64,000 nucleotides of DNA from Citrifermentans bremense R1 (GCF_000426865.1 NZ_AUGE01000023.1:1-64000), one strand, 5' to 3'. Shown: positions 33,463 through 43,104, counted from the first letter of the stretch. Notes: a model not told the origin generated them from the sequence alone. Made by a program: numbers and translations.

Positions 33463-34620
33463 ATGATCGAGAAAAAGGAGTGGATTAGCGCAGATGTGAT
33501 GGCCAGGTACGCCGGCCACGACCGGGTCCTGGGTGTCATAACCTGGCTTCTCCTGGCACTGGTGCTGCTCGACATATCGCTTCTGCACGTCGATAGCCGC
33601 AGTACCATCATTGTGCTCTTCTGTTCGCTGGGGCTTGTCTGCTACAAGGCTTCGGCGCGGTTTCTGCTGCGCCGGGGCGAAACCAAAACTCTACTCGACC
33701 TGGTCCTGCTGCTTTTGTACGCCGTCGCCGTCAGTTGGTTTACCGGCAAAACTTCCAGCCCCTTCATCTCGGTTTTGTACCTGATCCTGATGGCGACCTC
33801 GCTCACCCTCGGGCGCTGGATCGCCTTCATCATGACCGGCCTGACCATCGCCCTCTATACCTTGCTCGCCTCCTTCCAGTCCCCCAGTTTCTGGTACGAC
33901 ATCGGTGGACACGTCGTGAAGATCTTCCCCTTCATCTTGATCGCCCATCTGGGGGCGCTGCTGCGAGGCGAGGCGGAGAGCGCGCGCGCCGAGGTGGAGC
34001 GGCTTTCGCTCACCGACGACCTCACCCAGCTAAACAACATGCGCAGCTTCGAGGCGCTTGCGCTGCAGCAGGAAAAGATTTCGAAGCGCTACGGCACCCC
34101 GTTCTCCATCTGCATGCTGGACGCGGACAACCTGAAGCAGATAAACGACCGGCACGGGCATCTGGCTGGGACTGAGCTGATCAAGTGGACCGCGCGCATC
34201 ATCGCCTCCAATATCAGGGAGAGCGACGTGGCCGCCAGGTTTGGCGGGGACGAATTCATCATCATGTTTGCCGGGCAGGAGCAGCAAAACATCGTAGCTG
34301 CCGTGGAGAGGATCGTTCGCGTCATGCACGCCTCTCCTTTTTCCTTCGAGGGAGAACTGGTCCAGGGAACGCTTTCTGCCGGGGTGGCATCCTTCCCGCG
34401 TGACGGCGAGGAGTTGCGCACCATTGTGAAGAAGGCGGACCTGGCGATGTACCGCAGCAAGAGGCGGGGCAAGAACCGGGTTTCGCTCTTTGACGACCAG
34501 GCAGGGGAGGCGGTGCCGAGCGGGTTACAGGTAGGGGGAGAAAAGCTTCGCTGTGGCGTCCCTAAGCTTGATGACGAGGGGGCGGCCGTCCATTTCGGCG
34601 AGGGTGAGTTCCCGGGATAG
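33463..34620 (+). CDS. Membrane-bound diguanylate cyclase (GGDEF)
   Basis: This 385-residue protein has five or six N-terminal membrane segments (residues 25-170), a short coiled coil (AESARAEVERLSLTDDLTQLNN) and a GGDEF domain. The active-site motif is intact (RFGGDEF, near residue 262), and RESD five residues before it fits the inhibitory I-site RxxD. It should make c-di-GMP under product inhibition; the membrane part is a possible sensor. The last about 32 codons overlap the 3' end of the convergent cls gene and look unlike a GGDEF domain tail. Confidence 0.9.
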   Translation: MIEKKEWISADVMARYAGHDRVLGVITWLLLALVLLDISLLHVDSRSTIIVLFCSLGLVCYKASARFLLRRGETKTLLDLVLLLLYAVAVSWFTGKTSSPFISVLYLILMATSLTLGRWIAFIMTGLTIALYTLLASFQSPSFWYDIGGHVVKIFPFILIAHLGALLRGEAESARAEVERLSLTDDLTQLNNMRSFEALALQQEKISKRYGTPFSICMLDADNLKQINDRHGHLAGTELIKWTARIIASNIRESDVAARFGGDEFIIMFAGQEQQNIVAAVERIVRVMHASPFSFEGELVQGTLSAGVASFPRDGEELRTIVKKADLAMYRSKRRGKNRVSLFDDQAGEAVPSGLQVGGEKLRCGVPKLDDEGAAVHFGEGEFPG

Positions 34621-35982
34621 CTCCAGGGTCGCCTGGCAGCGCTCCTCCAGAAGGCGCGCGAACTGGAGGTCGTACACCTCCAGGTTGAACTCGAAGTTGA
34701 GCCTCAAGCTCCTCGGGTCGAGATTGGCGCTGCCGATCAGGCTCCAGCTTCCGTCTACCACCATGAACTTGGTGTGGACGAAGGGGGGAGGCTGCGCGAA
34801 GATGCGGACCCCCTGCTGCAGCAACTCCCAAAGGTAGGATCGGCTGGCCCACTGCACGTAGGGGAGGTTGTTGACCTCAGGGAGCACCAGGGTGATGGCC
34901 ACCCCCCTGAGGGCCGCGGTGATCAGGGCCGAGATCAGCGGCCGGTCGGGAATGAAGTATGGGGTGACTATGGTGACCCTGCGCCTGGCGCAGGAGAGGG
35001 CTCCCAGGATGATCCAGTTGAGCTTCCTGAATTCCTTGTCCGGCCCGTCGCTTACCGCCCGGACCAGCGCGCTCCCAGTGGGGACCAACTCCGGGAAGTA
35101 GCGCGGCCCTGAGAGCTGTGCGCCGCCGGCGAAGCTCCAGTCCTCCAGAAAGGTCCGCTGCAGGTCCGTCACCACCGGGCCGGTGACCTGGAAGTGGAGG
35201 TCCTTCACCACCGGCGGGCGGCTGGCGACCAGATGCCTGCTGCCGATGTTCATGCCCCCTGTGAAGGCGAGCTTTCCATCCACCACCAGCAACTTGCGGT
35301 GGTTCCTTAGGTTCAGGTAGCCCCCCGGCCGAAGCGGCAGGAAGCGGCGGAACCTGACCCCGGACCCCTTGAGCAGTTCCCGCGCCGTAGGATTCGAATA
35401 CTTCTCCCCCAGGCTGTCCACGATCACCCGCACCTCGACCCCGCGGTCGGCCGCCCTCGAAAGCGCCATCACGAAACGTTTGCCGGTGTCGTCCCCGTCG
35501 AAGATATAGGTGCAAAGATGCACCGAACTTTCCGCCCTGTCGATGGCGGCCAGCATGGCGGGGTAAGCTTCCTCGCCGTTTTCCAGCGGCGTCAGGTTGT
35601 TGCCGGTGAGAAGCCTGGTGCTGACCACGTGCTCGGAGAGGTTGCGCAACTCCCTCAGGTAGGAAAGCTCGGGGGGAAGCGATGCCGAAGGGAGGGAGTC
35701 TGGCGGAAGAGGCGGGGCGGGGGGGGCGGCCTCCTCGTGCCAGCGCCTTGCCCTGCTGTAGATGCGGTTGACTCCCATGCCCCAGTAAAAGAGCGGGCCC
35801 AGAAGCGGCATGGCGAGGCTGGTGAGTATCCACCCGAGCGCCGAGCGCGGGTCGCGCTTGTTGATCAGCGCATGCCCGGCGGAGACCAGGGCGAGAAGGA
35901 CCAGGAAAACCAACAACAGGCCCCAGAGGATGTGGTCCAGGAATCTCAAGATCTCTCCATCGAAAGGTGATGCCAAAGGCAA
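34525..35982 (-). CDS. cls: Cardiolipin synthase / phospholipase D family
   Basis: This 485-residue inner-membrane protein has two N-terminal membrane segments (residues 10-70, including KRDPRSALGWILTSLAMPLLGPLFY). It has two HKD motifs, NHRKLLVVDGKLAFTGGMN near residue 247 and HTKFMVVDGSWSLIGSANLD near residue 405. It joins two phosphatidylglycerols to cardiolipin. The 3' end overlaps the convergent diguanylate cyclase by 96 bases. The ATG start is supported by CGATGGAGAG upstream. Confidence 0.92.
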   Translation of the reverse strand: MPLASPFDGEILRFLDHILWGLLLVFLVLLALVSAGHALINKRDPRSALGWILTSLAMPLLGPLFYWGMGVNRIYSRARRWHEEAAPPAPPLPPDSLPSASLPPELSYLRELRNLSEHVVSTRLLTGNNLTPLENGEEAYPAMLAAIDRAESSVHLCTYIFDGDDTGKRFVMALSRAADRGVEVRVIVDSLGEKYSNPTARELLKGSGVRFRRFLPLRPGGYLNLRNHRKLLVVDGKLAFTGGMNIGSRHLVASRPPVVKDLHFQVTGPVVTDLQRTFLEDWSFAGGAQLSGPRYFPELVPTGSALVRAVSDGPDKEFRKLNWIILGALSCARRRVTIVTPYFIPDRPLISALITAALRGVAITLVLPEVNNLPYVQWASRSYLWELLQQGVRIFAQPPPFVHTKFMVVDGSWSLIGSANLDPRSLRLNFEFNLEVYDLQFARLLEERCQATLELSRELTLAEMDGRPLVIKLRDATAKLFSPYL

Positions 35983-36076
35983 GGCTTTTGCTGCCTCACC
36001 GCCAGTTGATGCAAAAAGGGGGCGACATGGCTGCCGCCCCCGAAGGAGAAAAACCCGCCGGCTGTGGAGGGGAGGA

Positions 36077-36637
36077 TCAAAGCAGCGTGAAGGGGTGGGC
36101 CCTCTTGGTCCACTCGCTTTCCGGGTATTGCGCCAGGAGCTGCTGGTATATGTCCTTGAGCGCCGAGGGCGCGTGGCTCGTTTTGTAGCGTGCCACCCCG
36201 CGCAGGTAAACCGCTTCTGGGGCGGAGGCGCAGTCCGGGCAGCCGTTTAAAAGGGTGTTGAACTGGATCACCGCCTCGCTGAACTGCCCGTAGTCGAGGC
36301 TGACCTTGCCCATGCCGAGAAGGGCCGAGCCCACCATCTCGTCCGCCGGGAGGAAGCCCACGGTGCGCTGGTGCTCTTTGCCGTAGTAATCCATGGTGAT
36401 GATGGTGGGGGTCCAGATGACCCGGTAATCGGAGGTGTGCGCCGCGTTGGTCACCGGGATGCGCAACGGGATGACGTGGTCGGAGATGAAGTTGATGACG
36501 GCCGGGTCGGCGAAGGTTACCTCTTCCATCTGTTTGCATCCGATGCACTCGGTGCTGAAAAACTCAACCAGCACGCTCTTCTGCTCGGCCTTCCCCCGTG
36601 CGAGGGCTTTTGCCATGTCCGATTCCCAGGCTATCAT
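36077..36637 (-). CDS. Thioredoxin-fold protein with C-terminal TPR-like helices
   Basis: This 186-residue protein has a thioredoxin-like first part (SVLVEFFSTECIGCKQMEEVTF) with the active-site-type CIGC at residues 31-34 and a cis-Pro in WTPTII near residue 76. The second part (KVSLDYGQFSEAVIQFNTLLNGCPDCASAPEAVYLRGVA) is a tetratricopeptide-like helical repeat. There is no signal peptide, so a cytosolic thiol role is likely. It is transcribed divergently from rsmB. Confidence 0.85.
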   Translation of the reverse strand: MIAWESDMAKALARGKAEQKSVLVEFFSTECIGCKQMEEVTFADPAVINFISDHVIPLRIPVTNAAHTSDYRVIWTPTIITMDYYGKEHQRTVGFLPADEMVGSALLGMGKVSLDYGQFSEAVIQFNTLLNGCPDCASAPEAVYLRGVARYKTSHAPSALKDIYQQLLAQYPESEWTKRAHPFTLL

Positions 36638-36789
36638 TGTGATCCCTCCTCACGGTTATCATTAAACAACGAGCTAAAGAGTAGCCTCTCCTTTTCCTAT
36701 GTCAACCCCTAACAGCTTGCAGTTTTGGGCGAAATGCATATAATGATCCCCGGCTTCGCCCAGACCTCACGCCTGAAAGGAAGTACTCT

Positions 36790-38136
36790 TTGTCCAGCAA
36801 AAACCCGCGCCGCGCCGCCTTCGATATCCTGCTCCGGATCGAGAAAGAAAAGTCCTTCGCAGACATCCTTATTGACCATGAACTTTCCAAGGACATCATC
36901 AAGGGAGCCGACCGGGGCCTGCTCACCGAGCTGGTCTACGGCGTGCTGCGCAGGCAGGGGACGCTCGATTACATCATCTCCCAGTTTTCCAAGCAAAGAC
37001 CGGAGAAACTAGAGCTTTTCGTGCGGCTCTTGTTGCGCCTGGGGATTTACCAGTGCTTCTTCCTGGACCGGGTCCCGGTGTCGGCCGCCGTCAACGAGAC
37101 GGTGAACCTGGCCAAGGAACTGGCGCCGCGCGCCTCCGGCTTCATCAACGCGGTGCTGAGAAACGCCGACCGCGGCCGCGACACCATAGCCTACCCCGAC
37201 CGCGCCGAGCGCCCCGCCGAATACCTCGCCGCGCGCTACTCCCATCCCGCCTGGCTCGCCCAGCAGTGGTGCGAGCAGCTAGGGCTCGAAGCAGCGGAGG
37301 AGCTGGCAGCCGCCATGTCCGAACCTCCCCCCTTGACCGTTAGGGTCAACACGCTGCGCATCACCCGCGAAGAGCTGATCCAGAGGTTGGCCGGGGAGGG
37401 GGTGAGCTGCAACGCTACCTCGTGGTCCCCCGACGGCATCCGCCTGAACCAGTCCGGCCAGATCACCAGGCTTCCTTCCTTCAGGGACGGCCTCTTCACG
37501 GTGCAGGACGAATCGTCGCAGCTGGCCCCGCTGTTCCTGGCCCCTGGAAAAGGGGAGCGGGTGCTGGACGCCTGCGCCGCCCCCGGCGGCAAGACTACCC
37601 AGATAGCGCAGCTGATGCAGGACTCCGGCGAGATCTACGCCTGCGACGTGAACAACAAGAAGCTCAGGCTGATCAAGGAGACCTGCGACCGGCTGGGGAT
37701 CAACTCGGTGCGCACCTTCACCATGGACGCCACCGCCCCCTCCAACGCCATCAAGGAGACCACCTTCCACCGCATCCTGGTGGACGCCCCCTGCTCGGGC
37801 CTGGGCGTGATCAGGCGCAACCCGGAGGGGAAGTGGAGCAAGTCCGGCGACGACCTGCTGCAACTGGCGCGCACCCAGGTCAGCATCCTGGAGAACCTCT
37901 GCAGGTACCTGGAGCCGAAGGGGACCATCCTCTACGCCACCTGCTCGACCAGCATTCAGGAGAATGAGTACGTGGTGGACAGCTTCCTCGCGCAGCATCC
38001 GGAGTTCGTCGTGGAAGACCTGCGCCCGCTCTTCCCGGAGTTCGCGCCGCTCTTCACCGAGCGCGGCTTCTTCAGGAGCTGGCCGCACCGCGACGGCATG
38101 GACGGCTTCTTCTCGGCGCGCCTGAAGAGGAAGTAG
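36790..38136 (+). CDS. rsmB: 16S rRNA (cytosine-967-C5)-methyltransferase
   Basis: This 448-residue protein has an N-terminal NusB-like RNA-binding domain (residues 1-140) and a C-terminal SAM methyltransferase. Motifs: SAM loop DACAAPGGKTTQIAQL, motif IV DAPCSGLG with one catalytic Cys and motif VI YATCSTSIQENE with the second. It methylates C967 in helix 31 of 16S rRNA. The start is TTG with AAAGGAAG upstream; no in-frame ATG or GTG fits. Confidence 0.93.
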   Translation: MSSKNPRRAAFDILLRIEKEKSFADILIDHELSKDIIKGADRGLLTELVYGVLRRQGTLDYIISQFSKQRPEKLELFVRLLLRLGIYQCFFLDRVPVSAAVNETVNLAKELAPRASGFINAVLRNADRGRDTIAYPDRAERPAEYLAARYSHPAWLAQQWCEQLGLEAAEELAAAMSEPPPLTVRVNTLRITREELIQRLAGEGVSCNATSWSPDGIRLNQSGQITRLPSFRDGLFTVQDESSQLAPLFLAPGKGERVLDACAAPGGKTTQIAQLMQDSGEIYACDVNNKKLRLIKETCDRLGINSVRTFTMDATAPSNAIKETTFHRILVDAPCSGLGVIRRNPEGKWSKSGDDLLQLARTQVSILENLCRYLEPKGTILYATCSTSIQENEYVVDSFLAQHPEFVVEDLRPLFPEFAPLFTERGFFRSWPHRDGMDGFFSARLKRK

Positions 38137-38181
38137 CCGACGGCTGCAAGATCAATCGTGAAAATCAACGCAGGAGACCTT

Positions 38182-38847
38182 ATGAAAAAGATCGCTCCAT
38201 CCATTCTTTCCGCAGACTTCGCCCGGCTGGGCGAGGAAATCAAGGCCATCGAGGCCGGCGGCGCCGACTACGTCCACATCGACGTCATGGACGGCCAGTT
38301 CGTCCCCAACATCACCATCGGCCCGCTGATCGTGGAAGCGGCGCGCCGGGTCACTACGCTTCCGCTCGACGTGCACCTGATGATTGACAACCCGGACCGC
38401 TACATCCCCGATTTCGCCAAGGCGGGCTCGGACATCATCGTGGTCCACGCCGAGGCGACCAACCATCTGCACCGCACCGTGCAGCTGATCAAATCGCTCG
38501 GGAAGAAGGCCGGCGTCTCGCTGAACCCGGCGACCCCGCTTAACCTTCTGGATTACGTGATGGAGGAACTCGACCTGATCCTCTTGATGACGGTGAACCC
38601 CGGTTTCGGCGGGCAGTCGTTCATCGAGGCCTGCATTCCGAAGATCCAGGCCCTGCGCGCCACCCTGGACCGGCGCGGCATCGAGGCGGAACTCGAGGTC
38701 GACGGCGGCGTCAAGATCGACAACATAGCGCGCATCTCCCATGCCGGGGCGGACGTTTTCGTGGCCGGCAGCGCCGTCTTCAACAGCCCCGACTACGCGG
38801 CGACCATTGCGGAGCTGAAGAAAAAGGCCAAGGAGCCGGTGCTCTGA
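38182..38847 (+). CDS. rpe: Ribulose-phosphate 3-epimerase
   Basis: This 221-residue TIM barrel interconverts ribulose-5-phosphate and xylulose-5-phosphate. Motifs are [33 protein letters not shown] (metal His and catalytic Asp), [20 protein letters not shown], and the phosphate-binding EVDGGVK. The ATG at 38182 follows GCAGGAGACC; a GTG 8 codons earlier is less likely. Confidence 0.95.
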   Translation: MKKIAPSILSADFARLGEEIKAIEAGGADYVHIDVMDGQFVPNITIGPLIVEAARRVTTLPLDVHLMIDNPDRYIPDFAKAGSDIIVVHAEATNHLHRTVQLIKSLGKKAGVSLNPATPLNLLDYVMEELDLILLMTVNPGFGGQSFIEACIPKIQALRATLDRRGIEAELEVDGGVKIDNIARISHAGADVFVAGSAVFNSPDYAATIAELKKKAKEPVL

Positions 38848-38936
38848 TCGGGCGGCGCGGGCAGGAGCTGCCGGCGGACCCCGGAGAGCTGAAGGAGAGG
38901 CTCAAGGCCTCCCTTGCCTCGCGCCCGCGCGTTCCC

Positions 38937-39449
38937 ATGGAGGCGGGGCCCGTCCCCGCCGCCGTACTCCTGCCGCTCTTTCTGAAAAACGGCGAGTACC
39001 ATCTCCTCTTCACCAAAAGAACCCCCCATCTCACCCACCACAGCGGCGAGATCTCCTTCCCCGGCGGCGTCTGCGATCCCGGGGACCTCGACAGCGCCGA
39101 CACCGCGCGCCGCGAGGCGTGGGAGGAGGTCGGCATCGCCCCCTATGACGTCGAGATCCTGGGCGAGCTCGACGACTGCCACTCCATACACAACTACCTG
39201 GTGACGCCCGTAGTCGGCGTCTTCCCCGCGAACTACACGCTCACCGTCAACGACGCCGAGATAGAGCGCCTCATCGAGGTGCCGCTTTCCCATTTCGAGA
39301 AGCCCGAGTTTTTCCGGATGGAGTACTGGGACTACAAGGGGAGGAAGGACTTCCCCATGTACTTCTACCGCTACGGCGATGACGAGATATGGGGGCTTAC
39401 TGCGCGGATACTGAAGAACTTCCTGGACGTGCTCTGGGGGGTGGAGTAG
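38937..39449 (+). CDS. Nudix hydrolase, coenzyme A pyrophosphatase-like
   Basis: This 170-residue protein has the CoA-type Nudix region: RTPHLTHHSGEISFPGGVCDPGD followed by the box ending ARREAWEEVGI. It likely cleaves CoA or derivatives to 4'-phosphopantetheine and 3',5'-ADP. The frame is open back to 38844-38849, where a helical segment (ELKERLKASLASRPRVP) typical of the family precedes the ATG. An upstream start at CTG or ATC, overlapping the rpe stop and spaced from AAGGAG, is possible. The last 53 bases overlap the convergent next gene. Confidence 0.85.
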   Translation: MEAGPVPAAVLLPLFLKNGEYHLLFTKRTPHLTHHSGEISFPGGVCDPGDLDSADTARREAWEEVGIAPYDVEILGELDDCHSIHNYLVTPVVGVFPANYTLTVNDAEIERLIEVPLSHFEKPEFFRMEYWDYKGRKDFPMYFYRYGDDEIWGLTARILKNFLDVLWGVE

Positions 39450-40653
39450 GGGCCAGTATCCTGCGGAAGTCGACGCTCAGCCGCTTTTGTTCCTCTTGCA
39501 GCACGAAACCCCGCGCTAGAACCTCCGCTTCAATACCTTTCATGTGCAGGGCGCCCCAGGGGATCACCACGGTCTGGTAGCGCTTCAGCGCCTGGTCCAG
39601 GTACTGGACCACCACCTTGTTCCTGCGCTGCAGGATGTCGTCCATGATCACGGCGTACATGGCAGGCGTGATGTTCTTCTCCGCCCACCGGTTAAGCTTC
39701 AGCAGGCCGTCGAGGGCGGAAGGGTTCCCGCTCAGGTGTTTCCCCATGGCGTCCAGAAGCATCATGGTCTCCGGGCGGAAGGCGCTCAGGTCCACGTCCG
39801 CCCGCAGGATATCCGGCCCCGCCTGTGCCTTTCCCTCCGGCTTGCCTGGGGCTTGCAGCTCATTGGGCCCGATCACCCTTCCCTTGAAAAGGAGCTTTTC
39901 CTGCGAGGCGAGTCCCAACAGGTTCGCCACCTTGTGGTAGTCGAACTTGTTTTTGAGCTTCCCCTTCTCGTCGGCGACCCCTTCGGCCAGCACTATGGTG
40001 TTCCCCGCAGGAACCAGCCGTGCCACCTGGTCGTAGTAATCCTTCTCGCCGATGTGGATCATGGCTGCTAGCTTAACGGTGCGGTCGCCGCGCCGATAGG
40101 TGCGTTCCGCCATGTAGAGACCCCGGGGGGACACGTTCATGAAGCCGCCGGTGGCCTCGGTGGCGTACGAGTTGGCCGCGAAGAGCGCCGCCGTCGCCAG
40201 GGCCAGCGGGAGGACGAATAGGTTCACGCCGACGAACACCAGCGTGTTGCGCAGGTCGAAGTATGGCGCCTCGAAGAGCGTGGGGGGAAGGGTAAGCGGC
40301 GCCGCCGGGTTGTCGTTGAACCTGGAGACGAGGAAGGTGCCGAGCCCTACCTGCAGCGCCGCCATGATCAGGCCGTACAGCTTGAAGGCACCGAGGGAGG
40401 GGAAGAACCATATGGAGAGCGGGCACCAGAAAACGAACAGGATGAGGGGTAGGAAGAGCCGTTTGGGGAGCCGCCGGTCGATGCCGAGGCTCAGGTAGAG
40501 CGGTATCGCGATCAGGATGACGGCGTTGGCCAGAAGGCCGCGCAGCCCGGAAAGGGGGACCAGCGGGAAAAGGAGCGAGGCCAGTTCGTCCAAAAGCGAA
40601 AGGCTCCCGTCGGCGATGAACAGGAGCAGGAACAGGTTGGCGAAGAATCTCAT
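39397..40653 (-). CDS. Membrane protein with a TraB/TIKI-like domain
   Basis: This 418-residue protein has five or six hydrophobic segments in residues 1-165, then a cytosolic or external domain. The segment AAMIHIGEKDYYDQVARLVPAGNTIVLAEGVADEKG matches the TraB/PrgY/TIKI pattern of a His near the N-terminus of the domain and an E-G-V after the next strand. VIPWGALHMKGIEAEVLARGF near the C-terminus fits the domain's last His region. TIKI relatives are metal-dependent hydrolases. Identification is by motif only, and the function is unknown. Confidence 0.7.
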   Translation of the reverse strand: MRFFANLFLLLFIADGSLSLLDELASLLFPLVPLSGLRGLLANAVILIAIPLYLSLGIDRRLPKRLFLPLILFVFWCPLSIWFFPSLGAFKLYGLIMAALQVGLGTFLVSRFNDNPAAPLTLPPTLFEAPYFDLRNTLVFVGVNLFVLPLALATAALFAANSYATEATGGFMNVSPRGLYMAERTYRRGDRTVKLAAMIHIGEKDYYDQVARLVPAGNTIVLAEGVADEKGKLKNKFDYHKVANLLGLASQEKLLFKGRVIGPNELQAPGKPEGKAQAGPDILRADVDLSAFRPETMMLLDAMGKHLSGNPSALDGLLKLNRWAEKNITPAMYAVIMDDILQRRNKVVVQYLDQALKRYQTVVIPWGALHMKGIEAEVLARGFVLQEEQKRLSVDFRRILAPTPPPRARPGSSSVSAQ

Positions 40654-40682
40654 CTATAGGTCCTGTGGGTGCTGGGTAAGGG

Positions 40683-41369
40683 TCAGGGGCGGCCTGCCGC
40701 GGGGAAGGGGCAAAATTGGGAGAGCGGGCACCCCGCGCACAGCGGCTTCTTGCGGCAGTGCCGCTTGCACTGCTCGACGATCAGGGCATGGTACTCGTTG
40801 AAGAGGGGCACCTCGGCCGGAAGATGATCCATGAAAAGGGCGCGCACCCGGTGGTAGTCGTCCTCTTCCCGCATGAGCCCGAGCCTTGAGAAGAGACGCC
40901 TGGTATAGGCGTCGACCACGAAGGAAGGCTTTCCCCCCGCGTAGAGAAGGATCGAGTCGCAGGTCTCGGGCCCGATGCCGCGCACCTCGGAGAGTTCCTC
41001 CCGAAGGCCGATCCAGTCCCCCTGGAACATGGCGTCCAGGGAGCCGTAGCGCTCGAAAAGCCAGCCGACAAACCCTTTCAGCCTCGCGCTCTTCACGTTG
41101 AAAAAGCCAGAGGGGCGTATCAACTCGGCCAGCCGCCCCTCATCGATCTCCCGGAGCGCCTCTGCCGAGAGGAGCCCCTCTCGTTTCAGGTTTACTATTG
41201 CCTTTTCGACGTTGAGCCAGTTGGTGTTCTGGGTCAGGATGGCGCCGACGCAGACCTCGAAGGGGGTGTCGGCGGGCCACCAGTTAAGCGCGCCGTAGCG
41301 GCCAATGAGCTTCTCGAAGAGTTCCAGGAGCGCTGCCCGCGTCTGTTCTTTGTCCAGCGTGTCTTTCAC
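40683..41369 (-). CDS. Endonuclease III-related DNA glycosylase (HhH-GPD)
   Basis: This 228-residue base-excision protein has ILTQNTNWLNVEKAI, a helix-hairpin-helix SEVRGIGPETCDSILLYA and the catalytic Asp in SFVVDAYTRRL. The C-terminal Cys set (CRKKPLC, AGC, PLSQFC) should hold a [4Fe-4S] cluster. The Lys that bifunctional endonuclease III uses for lyase chemistry is not present in GIGPETCDS. This fits the monofunctional MPG-II / thermophile alkylation-type branch. It is followed closely by the gamma-carbonic anhydrase gene. Confidence 0.87.
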   Translation of the reverse strand: MKDTLDKEQTRAALLELFEKLIGRYGALNWWPADTPFEVCVGAILTQNTNWLNVEKAIVNLKREGLLSAEALREIDEGRLAELIRPSGFFNVKSARLKGFVGWLFERYGSLDAMFQGDWIGLREELSEVRGIGPETCDSILLYAGGKPSFVVDAYTRRLFSRLGLMREEDDYHRVRALFMDHLPAEVPLFNEYHALIVEQCKRHCRKKPLCAGCPLSQFCPFPAAGRP

Positions 41370-41412
41370 GGATTCCTTGCTGCTTGGCCGGGGAGGCTGG
41401 CGGCTGCAGCTC

Positions 41413-41946
41413 CTAGCCGATATCTTCCATGTACTCGCGGGAGTACCTGACGTAGTTCCCGGCGGAGCGGGCGAGCCAGGCGATCTCGCTCTCGGTTAAG
41501 TCCCGCTTGTACTTCGCGGGGGACCCGACCCAGAGGGTGCCGGGGGGGATGACGGTCCCCTCGGTGACCAGGGCGCGCGCGCCTACCAGGGCCCCCTTGC
41601 CGACCACGACCTTGTCCATGATGATGGCCTGCATCCCCACGAAGGCGCCGTCCTCGATGGTGCAGCCGTGCAGGGTCACGCTGTGGCCGACGGTGACGTC
41701 GTTGCCGATGATGAGCGGCGCCCCGGGGTCCTCAGGGTTCTTCTTGTGGGTCACGTGCAGCATGGAGAGGTCCTGGATGTTGGTCCGGTCACCGATGCTG
41801 ATGAAGTTTACGTCCCCGCGGACCACGCAGTTGTACCAGATACTGGCTTCCTTGCCGATGCTGACTTCGCCGATGATGACGGCGGTTTCGGCTATGAACG
41901 CGGAGGGGTCTATCTTGGGGGCGATACCCTTGAACGGTCGGATCAT
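41413..41946 (-). CDS. Gamma-carbonic anhydrase family protein
   Basis: This 177-residue left-handed beta-helix protein has hexapeptide repeats. Metal-ligand His residues are seen in SMLHVTHKK and VGHSVTLHGC, the usual set. The conserved RGDVNFISIGDRTNIQD loop and IGNDVTVGHSV are typical of the YrdA/CaiE branch. It may be a carbonic anhydrase or a metal-binding relative. A short spacer separates it from nadA upstream. Confidence 0.9.
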   Translation of the reverse strand: MIRPFKGIAPKIDPSAFIAETAVIIGEVSIGKEASIWYNCVVRGDVNFISIGDRTNIQDLSMLHVTHKKNPEDPGAPLIIGNDVTVGHSVTLHGCTIEDGAFVGMQAIIMDKVVVGKGALVGARALVTEGTVIPPGTLWVGSPAKYKRDLTESEIAWLARSAGNYVRYSREYMEDIG

Positions 41947-41990
41947 ATGGGCTCCTGTCGCTTACGGGAAGTCTGGTGCTCTGGGGCCGG

Positions 41991-42911
41991 CTAGTCTCTA
42001 GGAATGGCGAGCATCCGGTCCAGGGCGCGCTTGGCGGGGATACGGATATCTTCCGGGACCTTGACCACGGGCTTCATATGCTGCAGCGCCTCGCAGACGT
42101 CCTCCAGGGAGGTGAGCTTCATGTTGGGGCAGATGAGCGCCGGGGAGGCGAGGATGAATTCCTTGTCCGGGTTCTCACGCTTGAGCCGCCACAGTATCCC
42201 TGCCTCGGTCCCGATGATGAAGCGCTTGGCGCCGCTCTTCTTGCAGTAGTCGTACATCCCGGTGGTGGAGCAGACATGGTCTGCCAGTTCGACCACCTTG
42301 GGGTTGCATTCGGGATGGCAGACGAAGGGGGCGTCGGGGTTCGCCTGTTTCAGCTCCTTGACCACCTCGGGCCTGAGCCGCTCGTGGGTCGGGCAGTACC
42401 CTTCCCAGAGGTGGAACTTCTTGTCGGTGAAGCGGGCGATGTAGCTCCCCAGGTTGCGGTCAGGGGCGAAGATGATCTCCTTTTCGCTCATCGACTGGAC
42501 CACTTTCACGGCGTTCGCGGAGGTGCAGCAGATGTCGCTTTCGGCCTTGACCGCGGCGGAAGAGTTCACGTAGGTGACCACCGGCACGCCGGGGAACTGC
42601 GACTTCATTTCCCTGAGTGCCTCGACCGAAACCATGTCGGCCATGGGGCATCCCGCGTCGAGGCGGGGGAGGAGTACCGTTTTTTCAGGAGCCAGGATGG
42701 AGGCGGATTCGGCCATGAAGTGGACGCCGCAGAATACGATCACCTCCGCATCTGTCTTTGCCGCTTCGATGGAAAGTGCCAGCGAGTCGCCGGTTATGTC
42801 TGCTACTTCCTGCACCTCGTCACGCATGTAGTTGTGAGCGAGAAGTACTGCATTGCGCTCTTTGAGAAGCGCTTTAATATCGGCTTTTAAAGTTTCCTGC
42901 GTCATATTCAT
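41991..42911 (-). CDS. nadA: Quinolinate synthase
   Basis: This 306-residue [4Fe-4S] enzyme condenses iminoaspartate and dihydroxyacetone phosphate to quinolinate for NAD. Fe-S Cys are in [20 protein letters not shown] and [14 protein letters not shown]-type positions, with [14 protein letters not shown] between them. [25 protein letters not shown] is the N-terminal signature. Start at MNMTQETL (42911) is chosen; the 15 upstream codons are not family-like. Confidence 0.93.
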   Translation of the reverse strand: MNMTQETLKADIKALLKERNAVLLAHNYMRDEVQEVADITGDSLALSIEAAKTDAEVIVFCGVHFMAESASILAPEKTVLLPRLDAGCPMADMVSVEALREMKSQFPGVPVVTYVNSSAAVKAESDICCTSANAVKVVQSMSEKEIIFAPDRNLGSYIARFTDKKFHLWEGYCPTHERLRPEVVKELKQANPDAPFVCHPECNPKVVELADHVCSTTGMYDYCKKSGAKRFIIGTEAGILWRLKRENPDKEFILASPALICPNMKLTSLEDVCEALQHMKPVVKVPEDIRIPAKRALDRMLAIPRD

Positions 42912-43104
42912 CACCGCCAAAACTAGTTCATTGGGAATACATATGGTAAACAGCACCGATAGTAGACAATGTTAAGGTTCCTGTCAAACCAATTAAGGGT
43001 GCAGATTAGCACGCTTGACACCGGAGGGTAAAACCTCTATTATTTTTTGAAATTTCCCTAAGTACAGCGCGTGTTTAAACAGCAAACCAAGCGAGGTAGA
43101 TAGA

